In this document: positions 26,080-34,716 of the stretch, in pieces
Position numbering within the stretch: the first letter of the stretch is position 1
How the letters are laid out: the number at the start of each line of letters is the position of its first letter
Assembly: GCF_000820225.1 (NCBI RefSeq)
Contig: NZ_CDDK01000010.1
Location: 42,196-106,195, forward strand
Source of the DNA: Aeromonas veronii bv. veronii
GTDB lineage: Bacteria; Pseudomonadota; Gammaproteobacteria; Enterobacterales; Aeromonadaceae
Direction of reading: 5' to 3'
DNA: 64,000 nucleotides
Made by a program: the position numbers and the translations under genes
Notes under the pieces: model-generated
What the model saw: the letters and a program-made list of their open reading frames with translations, nothing else
Databases searched by the model: none
What the model was told of the DNA's origin: nothing

Positions 26080-26940
26080 ATGGCAGACCTCCCCCCCCCG
26101 AAAAAAGAGAGTTCGATCCTGAGCAGCCAGGAGCAGACCCTGCGTCTGGCCCGCAGTCGCGGCATCGACGGCATGCTCACCCGCAACACCGACAGCACCT
26201 TCGAACAGCGCGCCACCTTTCGCCATCTGGCGGATCAGGCCGCCCGCCAGCGCAATCTGGAAGCCATCATGGTGATGGCCTCCCGCCACTGCGAAGAGAC
26301 CGCGGCTGGCGGCGAGATGGACAGCGACTGGCTGACCCGCTTCCTGCAACTGGCGGAAGATATCAGCATGGTGCCGATGCAGCAGCTGTGGGGGCGGATC
26401 TTCGCGCTGGAAGTCGCCACCCCGGGCCGCTTCTCCATCCGGGCGCTCGCCACCCTCAAAGAGATGACCCAGCGCGAGGCCCAGCTGTTTCAGCGCATCT
26501 GTTCACTGACTTGCCACTACACCGGCAGCGACGAGCAGCGACTGCTGCTGGGGCTGCACAAGGGGGCCACCCTGCTGAGTCGCGCCAAGGCAACGCGCCT
26601 TGGCCTTGGCAAATACCGGCTGCCCTACAACGCCCTGCTGCAGCTGTTTGAGCTGGGGCTGCTGCATCGCGCGGAGCTGGAGTCCGGCCCGCTGCCCGCC
26701 GATGGGGTCGAGCTGGAGTTCGGCAACCAGCGCTGGCGGCTGCAGTGCAAGCAGAACAACATCACCCTGCTCTACTACCGCCTCACCCCGGTGGGCAACG
26801 AGCTCGCCCAGCTGCTGCAAGAGTCGCCGCTGGAGGAGTACCTGCAGGATCTGAAAACCGTGCTGGTGCAGGGTATCCAGATTGAAGTGATGCAGCTCGT
26901 CAGCCCCCCCTCCTCACCCGCTCCCGACCCTCTCCCCTGA
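26080..26940 (+). CDS. TIGR03899/DUF2806-type protein with a C9 tract after the start
   Basis: The protein has 286 aa from the ATG at 26080 (TGGAGT upstream). The centre contains SDWLTRFLQLAEDISMVPMQ and LWGRIFALEVATPGRFS, the hallmark of DUF2806-like proteins found in Vibrio and Aeromonas as TIGR03899. No signal or membrane segment is present, and the function is unknown. Codons 4-7 contain nine consecutive C (26091-26099) followed by AAAAAA, so one base of slippage would abolish translation after three residues. A Pro-rich C terminus also carries a C7 run. It stands alone between two terminator-bounded units. Confidence 0.75.
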   Translation: MADLPPPKKESSILSSQEQTLRLARSRGIDGMLTRNTDSTFEQRATFRHLADQAARQRNLEAIMVMASRHCEETAAGGEMDSDWLTRFLQLAEDISMVPMQQLWGRIFALEVATPGRFSIRALATLKEMTQREAQLFQRICSLTCHYTGSDEQRLLLGLHKGATLLSRAKATRLGLGKYRLPYNALLQLFELGLLHRAELESGPLPADGVELEFGNQRWRLQCKQNNITLLYYRLTPVGNELAQLLQESPLEEYLQDLKTVLVQGIQIEVMQLVSPPSSPAPDPLP

Positions 26941-27029
26941 TCTCTGGCGGGGCAGCTGATGCCCCGTCGGTTCGTGGTTCCTTCGCATCAAGCTGCTGGC
27001 TCCAAGCTTATGGGCTTGACCAGAATAGG

Positions 27030-27085
27030 TTGCAAATTGCAGATGCCGCAGAGGCACACCCCGTCAGCTCCGTTGCATATTGCAA
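27030..27085 (+). promoter_or_regulatory. paired TTGCA-N3-TGCAA-like palindromes
   Basis: TTGCAAATTGCA (27030-27041) and TTGCATATTGCAA (27073-27085) lie about 43 bp apart, roughly four helical turns. They are 65-120 bp upstream of the sigma-54 promoter, where activator (enhancer) sites are expected. The binding protein is not identified. Confidence 0.5.
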
Positions 27086-27149
27086 ACAACCACGCGCTTT
27101 TCCTCTCCAAACCTCGCTAATAACACATCAATCATTAGTTTTTGCCAGC

Positions 27150-27165
27150 TGGCCCGCCCCTTGCA
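27150..27165 (+). promoter_or_regulatory. sigma-54 promoter for the Aer-like chemoreceptor
   Basis: TGGCCCG-N4-TTGCA differs from the sigma-54 consensus TGGCACG-N4-TTGCW by one base and has exact spacing. It lies about 50 nt before the start codon. Many flagellar and chemotaxis genes of polar-flagellate gammaproteobacteria depend on sigma-54. Confidence 0.75.
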
Positions 27166-27216
27166 GATGTCTTGATGCAGATCAAAATTCAACCACCATA
27201 GCTCGGGAGCAAGGCC

Positions 27217-28854
27217 ATGAGAATCAATCAACCGGTTACCCAAAGAGAACGTCTCTATCCAGACCACCAGAGCCTGATCTCCACCACGGATCTGGAGAGC
27301 CGCATCACCTACGCCAACGATGAGTTCTGCGATATTGCAGGCTTCTCGCTCGACGAGCTGAAGGGGGAACACCACAATCTGGTGCGCCATCCTGACATGC
27401 CGAAACAGGCCTTTGCCGATCTGTGGGGTCACATCAGGGATGGCAAGAGCTGGATGGGACCGGTGAAAAATCGCTGCAAGAACGGTGATCACTACTGGGT
27501 CAGCGCCTTTGTCACCCCCATCAAGGATGCCAGCGGCCGGGTGGTGGAGTATCAGTCGGTGCGCACCGCCCCGAGCGAGGAGATCAAACAGCGGGCCGAG
27601 AAGGTCTATGCCGACCTTCGCAACAACAAGCTGCCGCTGGCGCTCAAGTTGCCCACCTTCTCCCATACCCTGACCATCAACCTCTGTCTGCTGCTGAGCC
27701 TGCTTGCCATGTTTGCCCTGGGCTACAGCCACGACATGAACTGGCAACTGGCGCTGGCCGCCCTGCCGCTGGCGATAGCGGCCATCACCCTGAATGCCCT
27801 CTCCCGCCGCCTCGGCAAGCTCAACAAGATGGCCCGCAGCCGCTTTGACAACCCGCTGATGCAGCTGCTCTACACCAACAAGGTGGACAACATCGCCGCC
27901 ATCGAACTCTCGATGGTGATGAATCAGGCCGAGTTCAACGCCGTGCTGGCCCGCACCCAGCAGACTTGTAGCAAGATCCTGCAGGCCGCCGAGGGGGATC
28001 TGCGCAACGCCGAATCCATCACCGACAACCTGCAACAGCAGCAGGCCGAGACCAATCAGGTAGCGACCGCCGTGACCGAAATGTCGGAATCCATTCGCGA
28101 GGTGTCACAAAGCTCGACTGACTCCTCTAGCCTGCTGGATGAAACGGCCGTGCTGTTCAAGAGCGGCAACAGTAGCGTGGCCGAAACCGTGGCTGCCGTG
28201 GCGGGCATGAACAGCGAACTGATCACCTCCAAGAGCGTGATCAGTGCGCTGGTCGGCCACTGCCGCGATATCGACGGCATCCTCGATGTGATCAACAACA
28301 TCGCCAACCAGACCAACCTGCTGGCCCTCAACGCCGCCATCGAAGCGGCCCGGGCTGGCGAAGCGGGTCGCGGCTTCTCGGTAGTGGCCGATGAGATCCG
28401 CACCCTCGCCATCAAGACCCAATCCTCGACCAGCGAGATCCAGAAGATGATCACCGAGCTGCAAAACAGCTCTGGCGAGGCTGAGCAAGCGATGGAGAAG
28501 GGCTGCCAACTTGCCGACAGTTGCCAGCAGAAGGCCACCGCGACCGGCACCATACTCCAGCAGATCAACAATATGCTGCAGCAGGTTGCCTCCGGCAGCA
28601 GCCAGATTGCCCAGGCGGTGCAGGAGCAGTCCCACGTTACCGCCGAGATCAACCGCAACGTGCTCAGCATCAAGACCCTGGCCGATGACTCCAGCGTCGG
28701 CAGCCAGCACGCCGTGCACGGCATCACCCAGCTGGTAAATCAGTTGAGCGATCTCGACCGGCTGGTACGCCAGTTCCAGAAAGGGGCTCCGGCAAGCCAA
28801 AGCCGCTACGAAGTGGCCACCACCCGCGCCGTGCCGGTTCGCCAAGCCAGATAA
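27217..28854 (+). CDS. Aer-like PAS-domain methyl-accepting chemotaxis protein
   Basis: The protein has 545 aa. An N-terminal PAS domain resembles the FAD-binding PAS of the aerotaxis receptor Aer ([46 protein letters not shown]). Two short hydrophobic helices near residues 150-190 act as a membrane anchor with no periplasmic sensor. The C-terminal signalling hairpin contains [19 protein letters not shown], the region that contacts CheA/CheW. By analogy it senses redox or energy state and steers swimming. A sigma-54 promoter precedes it and a terminator follows, so it is a single-gene unit. Confidence 0.9.
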   Translation: MRINQPVTQRERLYPDHQSLISTTDLESRITYANDEFCDIAGFSLDELKGEHHNLVRHPDMPKQAFADLWGHIRDGKSWMGPVKNRCKNGDHYWVSAFVTPIKDASGRVVEYQSVRTAPSEEIKQRAEKVYADLRNNKLPLALKLPTFSHTLTINLCLLLSLLAMFALGYSHDMNWQLALAALPLAIAAITLNALSRRLGKLNKMARSRFDNPLMQLLYTNKVDNIAAIELSMVMNQAEFNAVLARTQQTCSKILQAAEGDLRNAESITDNLQQQQAETNQVATAVTEMSESIREVSQSSTDSSSLLDETAVLFKSGNSSVAETVAAVAGMNSELITSKSVISALVGHCRDIDGILDVINNIANQTNLLALNAAIEAARAGEAGRGFSVVADEIRTLAIKTQSSTSEIQKMITELQNSSGEAEQAMEKGCQLADSCQQKATATGTILQQINNMLQQVASGSSQIAQAVQEQSHVTAEINRNVLSIKTLADDSSVGSQHAVHGITQLVNQLSDLDRLVRQFQKGAPASQSRYEVATTRAVPVRQAR

Positions 28855-28878
28855 CCACAACACAAACAATCACCGCAG

Positions 28879-28916
28879 AAAAACCCTATGGGCCTTTGGG
28901 TCCATAGGGTTTTTTA
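28879..28916 (+). terminator. terminator after the Aer-like gene
   Basis: AAACCCTATGG and CCATAGGGTTT form an 11-bp stem with a 10-nt loop, followed by further Ts. Confidence 0.85.
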
Positions 28917-29118
28917 ATGCCCGCCAGCAAGCTGGCGACACTCTCGCTTTCACCGTCCGATTTTCCCCAGCTCTGATGGCTGCCACCGTTGAGCGGTTAT
29001 ATCGCCGTCCGTTATTTATTAATTTATTGATCTTGCTCAGAAAACCGCCCGCTTCCACTTTCCACCCCAGCCCCGTTCGGTAACATAGCCGCTTGGCAAC
29101 CTCTTGTCGGAGTCAGCC

Positions 29119-29187
29119 ATGAGCCAAGCCAGTGCCAAAACGCAGGTAAAAAGCAGCAAACTGGAGGCTGACATTCAGGGACGGTAG
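29119..29187 (+). pseudogene. possible 5' remnant of a gene cut off by the AT-rich insertion
   Basis: An ATG with a good ribosome-binding site (CGGAGT) opens a 22-codon frame (Lys/Ser/Ala-rich, ending KLEADIQGR) that stops just where the sequence turns AT-rich. Its composition is that of the surrounding chromosome. It could be the truncated start of a core gene or a chance short frame; I do not recognise the parent gene. Confidence 0.35.
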
Positions 29188-29432
29188 CTTTGCTGGTGAT
29201 GTCCACGGCCTACTCCCTTACGACGTCTTTATTCAGTGGTGATGAATGCGATAAAAGAGGAAGTCAAGCAAATATGCTCAGCTTCAGTGGGTGGCATATA
29301 AACCATTTATTTTAAATATAATTTCATGGTCTGTATTATGGCGAAGCATAGCTGTATTAAAAACGGCATCAACTTATTATTACCGCCACCAACCTAATCA
29401 CCAACTCAGTTAAATAAGAAAAGGAAGTTGAA
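29188..29432 (+). other. AT-rich intergenic stretch upstream of the FRG gene
   Basis: No open frame of note. TATAAT (29317-29322) and TATTAT (29334-29339) are possible -10 elements, the second with TTTAAA 17 bp upstream. The 12-mer CGACGTCTTTAT at 29221-29232 recurs at 30557-30568 on the far side of the AT-rich genes. Confidence 0.5.
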
Positions 29433-30155
29433 ATGGCAATAAATATTGTTGAATGTACTGACTGGAATGACTTTAAAAATAAAATAATTTCAGACCTTTA
29501 CGTCGAGGGAAGATTTAAAAAAGGAAAATACCTCTTTAGAGGTCAAGGTGGAGAGGATTGGTCATTAAGTTCCTCATTTGATCGTTGGTATCATGGAGAG
29601 CTAAAAAATAAAGTTGCGACAGCAAAAGAATTGTTAAATCAGTTCAAAATGGAATGTGAGCTTGAAGACTTACCTGAGAATGTCAGAGATAATGACATAA
29701 TGATGATGAGTTTAGGTCAGCATCATCACCTGCCAACTCGTTTGCTAGATTGGAGCGAAAGTCCTTATGTGTCAGCATTTTTCGCATTTAGCTTGCATGT
29801 CAGGGCAACGGAGGAATCCAGTAAGAAAGTTGCTATCTGGGTTTTAAATACAGAAGACCCTATCTGGAATCCAGAATTCGGCTGTGAAATTGTTAATGTA
29901 CCGTCATTTGGTAATGAGCGAATTAAAAATCAACACGGTAAGTTTACATACCTTAAAACACTTGAGTCCTCTATTGAAGAGTATGTTGAACATTCCCCTA
30001 ATGAAGGTACTTTAATAAAGTATGTGTTGCCAGCACGTGATGCTGTAAAAGCATTATCGGATCTAGACTCCATGGGCATTAATTTCGCTAGGATTTATCC
30101 CGGAATATATGGAAATGCAATGTCAGCTCAAATTAGAGTACTGGTGAAATTGTAA
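29433..30155 (+). CDS. FRG-domain protein
   Basis: The protein has 240 aa. The FRG domain spans residues about 25-140: YLFRGQGGEDWSLSSSFDR has the namesake Phe-Arg-Gly, and LGQHHHLPTRLLDWSESP followed by AFFAFSL gives the typical TRLLDW core. No signal peptide or membrane segment is present. The FRG domain is of unknown biochemical activity and appears often in mobile or defence-type neighbourhoods. AAAAGGAAG precedes the ATG. Codon usage is AT-rich and unlike the neighbours, which indicates recent acquisition. The small repeat-protein gene follows 96 nt later on the same strand. Confidence 0.8.
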   Translation: MAINIVECTDWNDFKNKIISDLYVEGRFKKGKYLFRGQGGEDWSLSSSFDRWYHGELKNKVATAKELLNQFKMECELEDLPENVRDNDIMMMSLGQHHHLPTRLLDWSESPYVSAFFAFSLHVRATEESSKKVAIWVLNTEDPIWNPEFGCEIVNVPSFGNERIKNQHGKFTYLKTLESSIEEYVEHSPNEGTLIKYVLPARDAVKALSDLDSMGINFARIYPGIYGNAMSAQIRVLVKL

Positions 30156-30251
30156 TTCAAACAATTAGATCAATTTGGAAAAAACTCGCTGCACGGTTTT
30201 TGCCATTTAGCTTAGCCTTAATCAGCAAGCCATAGGTATAGGAGCTTTAAA

Positions 30252-30534
30252 GTGACACAAAAAAATATACAGAACTGTCAGCCATGTTGATGGGTGGGCA
30301 GGTCTGCCTCAGTATGAAATTCGTGGCAATCAAATTTATCGAACTGTTTCTCACGCAGATGGCTGGAAGGGGCTGCCCCAATACGAAATTCGCGGCAATC
30401 AAATTTATCGAACTGTTTCACATGTAGATGGATGGGAAGGTTTGCCGCAGTATGAAATCAGGGGTAACCAAATATACCGGACAGTTTCTCATGCGGACGG
30501 CTGGGAAGGCTTGCCACAGTACGAAATAAAGTAA
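30252..30534 (+). pseudogene. four-repeat small protein, out of frame by one base in an A7 tract
   Basis: A GTG at 30252 with TAGGAG 7 nt upstream opens a frame that stops after 12 codons. If the A7 run (30259-30265) had six As, the frame would continue into 93 aa: MTQK followed by four 23-residue repeats of the type IYRTVSHVDGWEGLPQYEIR then GNQ, ending at TAA 30532-30534. No start codon exists in the repeat frame before the third repeat. The repeats differ largely at third codon positions, so the protein sequence has been under selection. It may be phase-variable, recently broken, or a sequencing error. The family is not recognised. Confidence 0.65.
30265..30534 (+). repeat. 69-bp tandem coding repeat, 3.9 copies
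   Basis: Units begin at 30265, 30334, 30403 and 30472 and encode 23 residues each. Typical variation is CGT/CGC/AGG for Arg and TAT/TAC for Tyr; the protein-level changes are confined mostly to Val/Ala and Ala/Lys/Glu positions. Confidence 0.9.
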
Positions 30535-30818
30535 TGTTTCACAAGGCAAGGCATGGCGACGTCTTTATCGTTGCGGCTTCGCCTTCACTACAACGCCGAG
30601 CATGCTGGCGGCTTTATGTGATTGCTCTGATGGCTCTGTCAGCTCGTAGGTTCGAATAGCATAGTGTATTCGGATAATCGTAAATAACCCCGCTACAACA
30701 TAAACAAGGCTCGGAAGATCCCCATGCCGGGGTTATATCGGCAGCCGTAAGCCCATAAGCGCCTGTTGTGGTCAACTTAACGACCGACGGGCGCTTGTTA
30801 TAGGCTCTTCCGATACAA
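30535..30818. other. gene-free stretch with nested inverted repeats downstream of cysC
   Basis: No gene is evident. Inverted pairs are ATAACCCCG (30684-30692) with CGGGGTTAT (30728-30736), TCGGAAGA (30711-30718) with TCTTCCGA (30806-30813), and AAGCGCC (30757-30763) with GGCGCTT (30790-30796), the last enclosing GGTC/GACC. The last lies 23 nt after the cysC stop and could fold in the cysC transcript, although no U-tract follows. It might be an RNA structure or a recombination site. Confidence 0.5.
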
Positions 30819-31409
30819 TTACAGATAGTTCCCCTGCCGCAGGGCGGTCAGCAACTCTTCAACCAGTGTATCCAACGGCTTACCGGCATTCAGCAGATGG
30901 ATTTCCGGCTGCTCCGGCGCCTCATAGGCGGAATCGATACCGGTAAAATTCGTAATTTCCCCTGCCCGCGCTTTTTTATAGAGCCCCTTGGGGTCGCGCT
31001 CTTCACAGATGGCGAGCGGCGCATCGACAAAGACTTCGACAAACTCCCCTTCGCCCAAGAGACTGCGCACCAGCGCCCGCTCGGCACGGAACGGCGAGAT
31101 AAAGGCGGTGAGCACGATAAGGCCCGCATCCACCATCAGTTTCGCCACCTCGCCGACCCGGCGGATATTCTCCTGCCGCGCAGCATCATCGAAACCGAGA
31201 TCGCCACAGAGGCCGTGGCGTACATTGTCCCCATCCAGCAGATAGGTGTGCTTGCCTTGTGCCGCCAGCGCCTGTTCCAGCGCCCCCGCCAGGGTCGATT
31301 TGCCCGCCCCGGAGAGCCCGGTAAACCAGATCACCAGCGGCTTTTGCCCTTTCAATTCGGCCCGGCTCTGTTTGTCCACGGCATGCTTGTGCCACACGAT
31401 ATTGCTCAT
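30819..31409 (-). CDS. cysC: adenylylsulfate kinase
   Basis: CysC phosphorylates adenosine phosphosulfate (APS) to PAPS in sulfate assimilation. The protein has 196 aa. Walker A is GLSGAGKST (about residue 33), followed by [17 protein letters not shown], the APS-binding region, and [31 protein letters not shown] ribosome-binding site precedes the ATG. It is the last gene of the cysG-cysD-cysN-SLC13-cysC run. A 45-bp copy of its start region lies 110 bp upstream. Confidence 0.96.
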   Translation of the reverse strand: MSNIVWHKHAVDKQSRAELKGQKPLVIWFTGLSGAGKSTLAGALEQALAAQGKHTYLLDGDNVRHGLCGDLGFDDAARQENIRRVGEVAKLMVDAGLIVLTAFISPFRAERALVRSLLGEGEFVEVFVDAPLAICEERDPKGLYKKARAGEITNFTGIDSAYEAPEQPEIHLLNAGKPLDTLVEELLTALRQGNYL

Positions 31410-31555
31410 CCCACACTCCTTGATTGGCGCTCACGCCTCAAAACTTAAACTGTCCGGTGCCACGGGGAGCCGCCTCGGACTATCCGCCGACAACGTGCTG
31501 ATGCCATGGTATTGCTCACCCAACACTCCTTGATTGGCGCTCACGCCTTAAAACG
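31401..31555. repeat. duplicated cysC translation start region
   Basis: 31401-31445 and 31511-31555 are 45-bp direct copies with about three mismatches (shared core ACACTCCTTGATTGGCGCTC then ACGCCT). On the minus strand both contain AATCAAGGAGTGT, the cysC ribosome-binding site, followed by a start codon: ATG in the cysC copy, GTG in the other. The second copy also contains the stop of the SLC13 gene. It leaves a 24-codon ghost frame (31519 leftward) before cysC. Confidence 0.8.
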
Positions 31556-33272
31556 GAAACAGCAGGGGCACCATCACAATCACCCCGAGGCTATAGGCCA
31601 GCGAGACCGGCAGGGCCAGCTTGAGGTAGTCCGGCATCTTGTAGTTGCCCGCGGCATAGACCATCAGGTTGGTCTGGTAGCCGTAGGGCAGGATAAAGCT
31701 GGAGCTCGCCCCGAACAGCACCGCCAGAATAAACGGCATGGTCGAGACATCCATGCTGAGCGCCAGCTGGTAACCCATGGGGAAGGCCAGCGCGGCGGCG
31801 GCGTTGTTGCTCATCAGCTCGGTCAGCACCAACGTAAACACATAGATACCGATAAAGGCGATGATGGGGCTGGCACCGTTGAACTCCCCCATCAGCCAGT
31901 CGGCGATAAGCTTGGCCAGCCCGCTCTTTTCCAGCTGATCGGCGATGGCGAGCGCCCCGCCCACCACCAGCCAGATATCCAGCGGAAAGCGGCGGCGGAT
32001 CTCGTCCAGGGTCAGAATGCGGGTGAGCAGCAGCGCCACCAGCATCAGCAGCAAGCCCTTGAACAGCGGCACCAGATCGAATACCGAGAGCGCCAACACC
32101 CCGAGAAAACCCAGCACCACGGCGGCGCTGCGCTTGCCATCGAGGCGGGTGGAGGCTTCCAGCCCGCTCACCACCACAAACTCCCGCCCCAGCGACTTGT
32201 TGCGGGCAAACTGGGGGCCAGGGGCCAGCAGCAGGGTATCACCGGCGTGCAGCTCAATCTGGCCGAGGCCACCGGTGAGCTGGGTTTCGCCGCGGCGCAC
32301 CGCCAGCACCACCGCATCGAAGTGGGTACGAAATTCGGCATCCTTGATGGTCTGACCCACCAGCCGCGAGCTGTGGCTGACGATCACCTCCACCAGATGC
32401 TGGCCGTTGAGGCGGTGCTGGCCGTAGAGATCCAGCCCCTTCATCTCCTGCAGTACACCGACGCTCTCCACATCGCCGCAAAACAGCAGCACGTCCCCTT
32501 CGTGCAGTTCGTGTTCCGGCTGCACCGGGCAGATCACCTGCTCGCCGCGAATGATTTCCGCCAGATAGAGGCTTTTCAGGCTGCGCAGGCCGTTCTCCTT
32601 GACGCTGCGCCCCGCCAGCGGTGAACCGGCGCCCACCTTGGCTTCGAGAAAATAGCCGGATTCGCGGCTCATCTCGGTATCCTGCTCCGGCAGGTGACGG
32701 GCAAACAGCAGCACGGCCACCAGACCGGTCAGCAAGGTGCCCGCCCCCACCATAAAGAAGTCGAACATGCCGAGCGGCGGCGCCCCCATCTTGATGAGGA
32801 AGCTGTTGACGATCAGGTTGGTGGAGGTGCCGATCAGGGTCAGCACCCCGCCGAAGGTGGCCGCGAAGCACATGGGCAGCAGCAGCCGCGACGGCGCATG
32901 GTTGGGGTTGCGTTTGACCGCTCCCAGCATGGAGGCCACCACGGCGGTGTTGTTGACGAAGGCAGACAGGAAGGCGGTGGAGAACCACACCTTCACCAAC
33001 ACCTTGTTGAATGAACCCGTGCCCACCAGATTGGCGAACCAGCTCATGATGCGGGTCTTCTCCACCGCCAGCGACACCAGCAGCAACAGCACCAGCGTCA
33101 GCAGGGCACTGTTGGTGTAGCCCGCCACCACGGCATTGATATCCGCCAGTCCGCTCAGGTAGGTGATGAGCACGGCGCCCGAGAAGAGCAGCGCCGGGCG
33201 GAGTTTGCCCTGGATCAGCAGGGCCACGAGAGCAGCCAGCAGACCCAGCACCAGGAATTGTTGCCAGGTCAT
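31548..33272 (-). CDS. SLC13/DASS-type transporter with two RCK_C domains, probable sulfate permease
   Basis: The protein has 574 aa from the ATG at 33272 (AAGGAG upstream); an ATG at 33308 inside cysN is not needed. Two membrane halves carry the family's SNN-type motifs (SAFVNNTAVV near residue 100 and MSNNAAAALAFPMG near residue 480). Between them are two TrkA-C/RCK_C regulatory domains (GSPLAGRSVKENGLRSL, then LVGQTIKDAEFRT). This divided-anion-transporter plan is widespread beside cysDNC genes and implies sulfate uptake. Its position inside cysDNC, starting 5 nt after cysN, strongly supports that role, but the anion is inferred. Confidence 0.85.
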   Translation of the reverse strand: MTWQQFLVLGLLAALVALLIQGKLRPALLFSGAVLITYLSGLADINAVVAGYTNSALLTLVLLLLVSLAVEKTRIMSWFANLVGTGSFNKVLVKVWFSTAFLSAFVNNTAVVASMLGAVKRNPNHAPSRLLLPMCFAATFGGVLTLIGTSTNLIVNSFLIKMGAPPLGMFDFFMVGAGTLLTGLVAVLLFARHLPEQDTEMSRESGYFLEAKVGAGSPLAGRSVKENGLRSLKSLYLAEIIRGEQVICPVQPEHELHEGDVLLFCGDVESVGVLQEMKGLDLYGQHRLNGQHLVEVIVSHSSRLVGQTIKDAEFRTHFDAVVLAVRRGETQLTGGLGQIELHAGDTLLLAPGPQFARNKSLGREFVVVSGLEASTRLDGKRSAAVVLGFLGVLALSVFDLVPLFKGLLLMLVALLLTRILTLDEIRRRFPLDIWLVVGGALAIADQLEKSGLAKLIADWLMGEFNGASPIIAFIGIYVFTLVLTELMSNNAAAALAFPMGYQLALSMDVSTMPFILAVLFGASSSFILPYGYQTNLMVYAAGNYKMPDYLKLALPVSLAYSLGVIVMVPLLFPF

Positions 33273-33276
33273 GGGC

Positions 33277-34704
33277 TTACTCCTTGCTTGTGTCGTTACC
33301 GATGGCAAGGGCTTGCCAGTGCGGGAAGTGCTTGCGCACCAGCGCGTTGAGCTCGATTTCGAACTCGCTGTAGTGCCCTTTTACCGCTTTGGCGGCCAAG
33401 CCTTCCACTATCATGCCGGCGCCGACGGTGACGTTGGTCAGCCGGTCGATCAGGATAAAGCTGCCGGTATCGCGGATCTCCTGATACGGGTCGAACGCCA
33501 CCGGGTCGGTGAGGCTCAGCTCGCACAGGCCGATCTCGTTGAGCTTGAGTTCGCTGGCGGGCAGCTCGTCCAGCTTGTTGATCTCGATTCGGTGGCGGAT
33601 GGCCTCCACCTGACCGCGACTCTTCTTGGTGGCCAGTTTGACGTCGTAGACCCGACCCGGTTGCAGGGACTCCTCCCCCATCCAGACGATATGGGCCAGC
33701 ACATTCTGGGTCACTTGCGGCCGCTTGGCGGCATCCACCAGCAGGTCGCCGCGGCTGATGTCGATCTCGTCGGCGAAGGTGACTGTGATGGCCTGACCCG
33801 GCAGGGCGTACTCCAGATCCCCGTCGAAGGTGACGATGCGGGTCACGGTACTCTCTTTGCCCGACGGCAGCACCGCCAGCTTGTCGCCCACCCGCAGAAT
33901 GCCGGAGGCGAGCGTCCCCGCGAAGCCGCGAAAATCGAGATTGGGGCGGTTCACATACTGCACCGGCAGGCGCACCGGATGGCGCTCCAGCTCGCGCTCA
34001 ACCTCGGCAGACTCCAGCAGGGAGAGCAGGGTTTCGCCTTCGTACCAGGCCAGCTTGTCGCTCTGGTTGACCACGTTGTCACCGTCCAGTGCCGAGACCG
34101 GCACGATATGGATGGTGTCGACGCTGAGTTTTTTGGCGAACTCGCGGTAGTCGGCGCTGATGCGCTCGAACACCTCCTGACTGAACTCCACCAGATCCAT
34201 CTTGTTGACCGCCACCACGAACTGCTTGATGCCGAGCAGGCTCGCAATAAAGCTGTGGCGGCGGGTCTGATCCAGCACCCCTTTGCGAGCGTCGATCAGA
34301 ATGATGGCCAGATCGCAGGTGGAGGCGCCGGTCGCCATGTTGCGGGTGTACTGCTCGTGGCCCGGGGTATCCGAGATGATAAATTTGCGCTTGGCGGTGG
34401 AGAAATAGCGGTAGGCCACGTCGATGGTGATGCCCTGCTCGCGCTCCGCTTGCAGGCCGTCTACCAGCAGTGCCAGGTCCAGCTTCTCGCCGGTGGTGCC
34501 GAGCTTCTGGCTGTCGGACTCCAGCGCTTTGAGCTGATCTTCATAAATCTGCTGGGAGTCGTGCAGCAGGCGACCGATAAGGGTGCTCTTGCCGTCATCC
34601 ACGCTGCCGCAGGTGAGAAAACGCAGCAGACTCTTGTGCTGCTGGGCGTGCAGATAGGCTTCGATGCCCTGTTCGGTGATGGCGGTCTGAATATGGCTGT
34701 TCAT
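33277..34704 (-). CDS. cysN: sulfate adenylyltransferase subunit 1 (GTPase)
   Basis: CysN is the GTPase subunit of ATP sulfurylase; GTP hydrolysis pulls APS formation by CysD. The protein has 475 aa (E. coli 475). EF-Tu-like G motifs are visible: GSVDDGKST (G1, about residue 34), [12 protein letters not shown] (G3) and NKMDLV (G4). Beta-barrel domains follow ([16 protein letters not shown]). It begins 12 nt after cysD and ends 5 nt before the SLC13 permease. A very long open frame on the opposite strand is a composition artefact. Confidence 0.96.
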   Translation of the reverse strand: MNSHIQTAITEQGIEAYLHAQQHKSLLRFLTCGSVDDGKSTLIGRLLHDSQQIYEDQLKALESDSQKLGTTGEKLDLALLVDGLQAEREQGITIDVAYRYFSTAKRKFIISDTPGHEQYTRNMATGASTCDLAIILIDARKGVLDQTRRHSFIASLLGIKQFVVAVNKMDLVEFSQEVFERISADYREFAKKLSVDTIHIVPVSALDGDNVVNQSDKLAWYEGETLLSLLESAEVERELERHPVRLPVQYVNRPNLDFRGFAGTLASGILRVGDKLAVLPSGKESTVTRIVTFDGDLEYALPGQAITVTFADEIDISRGDLLVDAAKRPQVTQNVLAHIVWMGEESLQPGRVYDVKLATKKSRGQVEAIRHRIEINKLDELPASELKLNEIGLCELSLTDPVAFDPYQEIRDTGSFILIDRLTNVTVGAGMIVEGLAAKAVKGHYSEFEIELNALVRKHFPHWQALAIGNDTSKE

Positions 34705-34716
34705 GCTGACGACTCC

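Larger units (their letters stand above)
29221..30568. mobile_element. AT-rich acquired cassette between 12-bp direct repeats
   Basis: The segment is far poorer in GC than the genes on either side and uses AT-ending codons (AAA, AAT, TTA). It is bounded by exact CGACGTCTTTAT copies at 29221-29232 and 30557-30568. It carries an FRG-domain gene and a repeat-protein gene in one orientation and no recombinase. The boundaries as attachment or target-site duplications are an inference; no tRNA gene is present. Confidence 0.5.

Noticed and set aside
30265..30534. 69-bp repeats as a CRISPR-like array
   Set aside because: Units are contiguous with no unique spacers and show coding-type third-position variation.
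30649..30657. GGTTCGAAT resembling a tRNA T-loop
   Set aside because: Flanking bases do not form a T-stem and no acceptor or anticodon arm can be drawn.
30757..30796. AAGCGCC...GGCGCTT structure as an integron attC site
   Set aside because: The core GTTRRRY/RYYYAAC boxes are not present at the ends and the element is shorter than known attC sites; no integrase is nearby.
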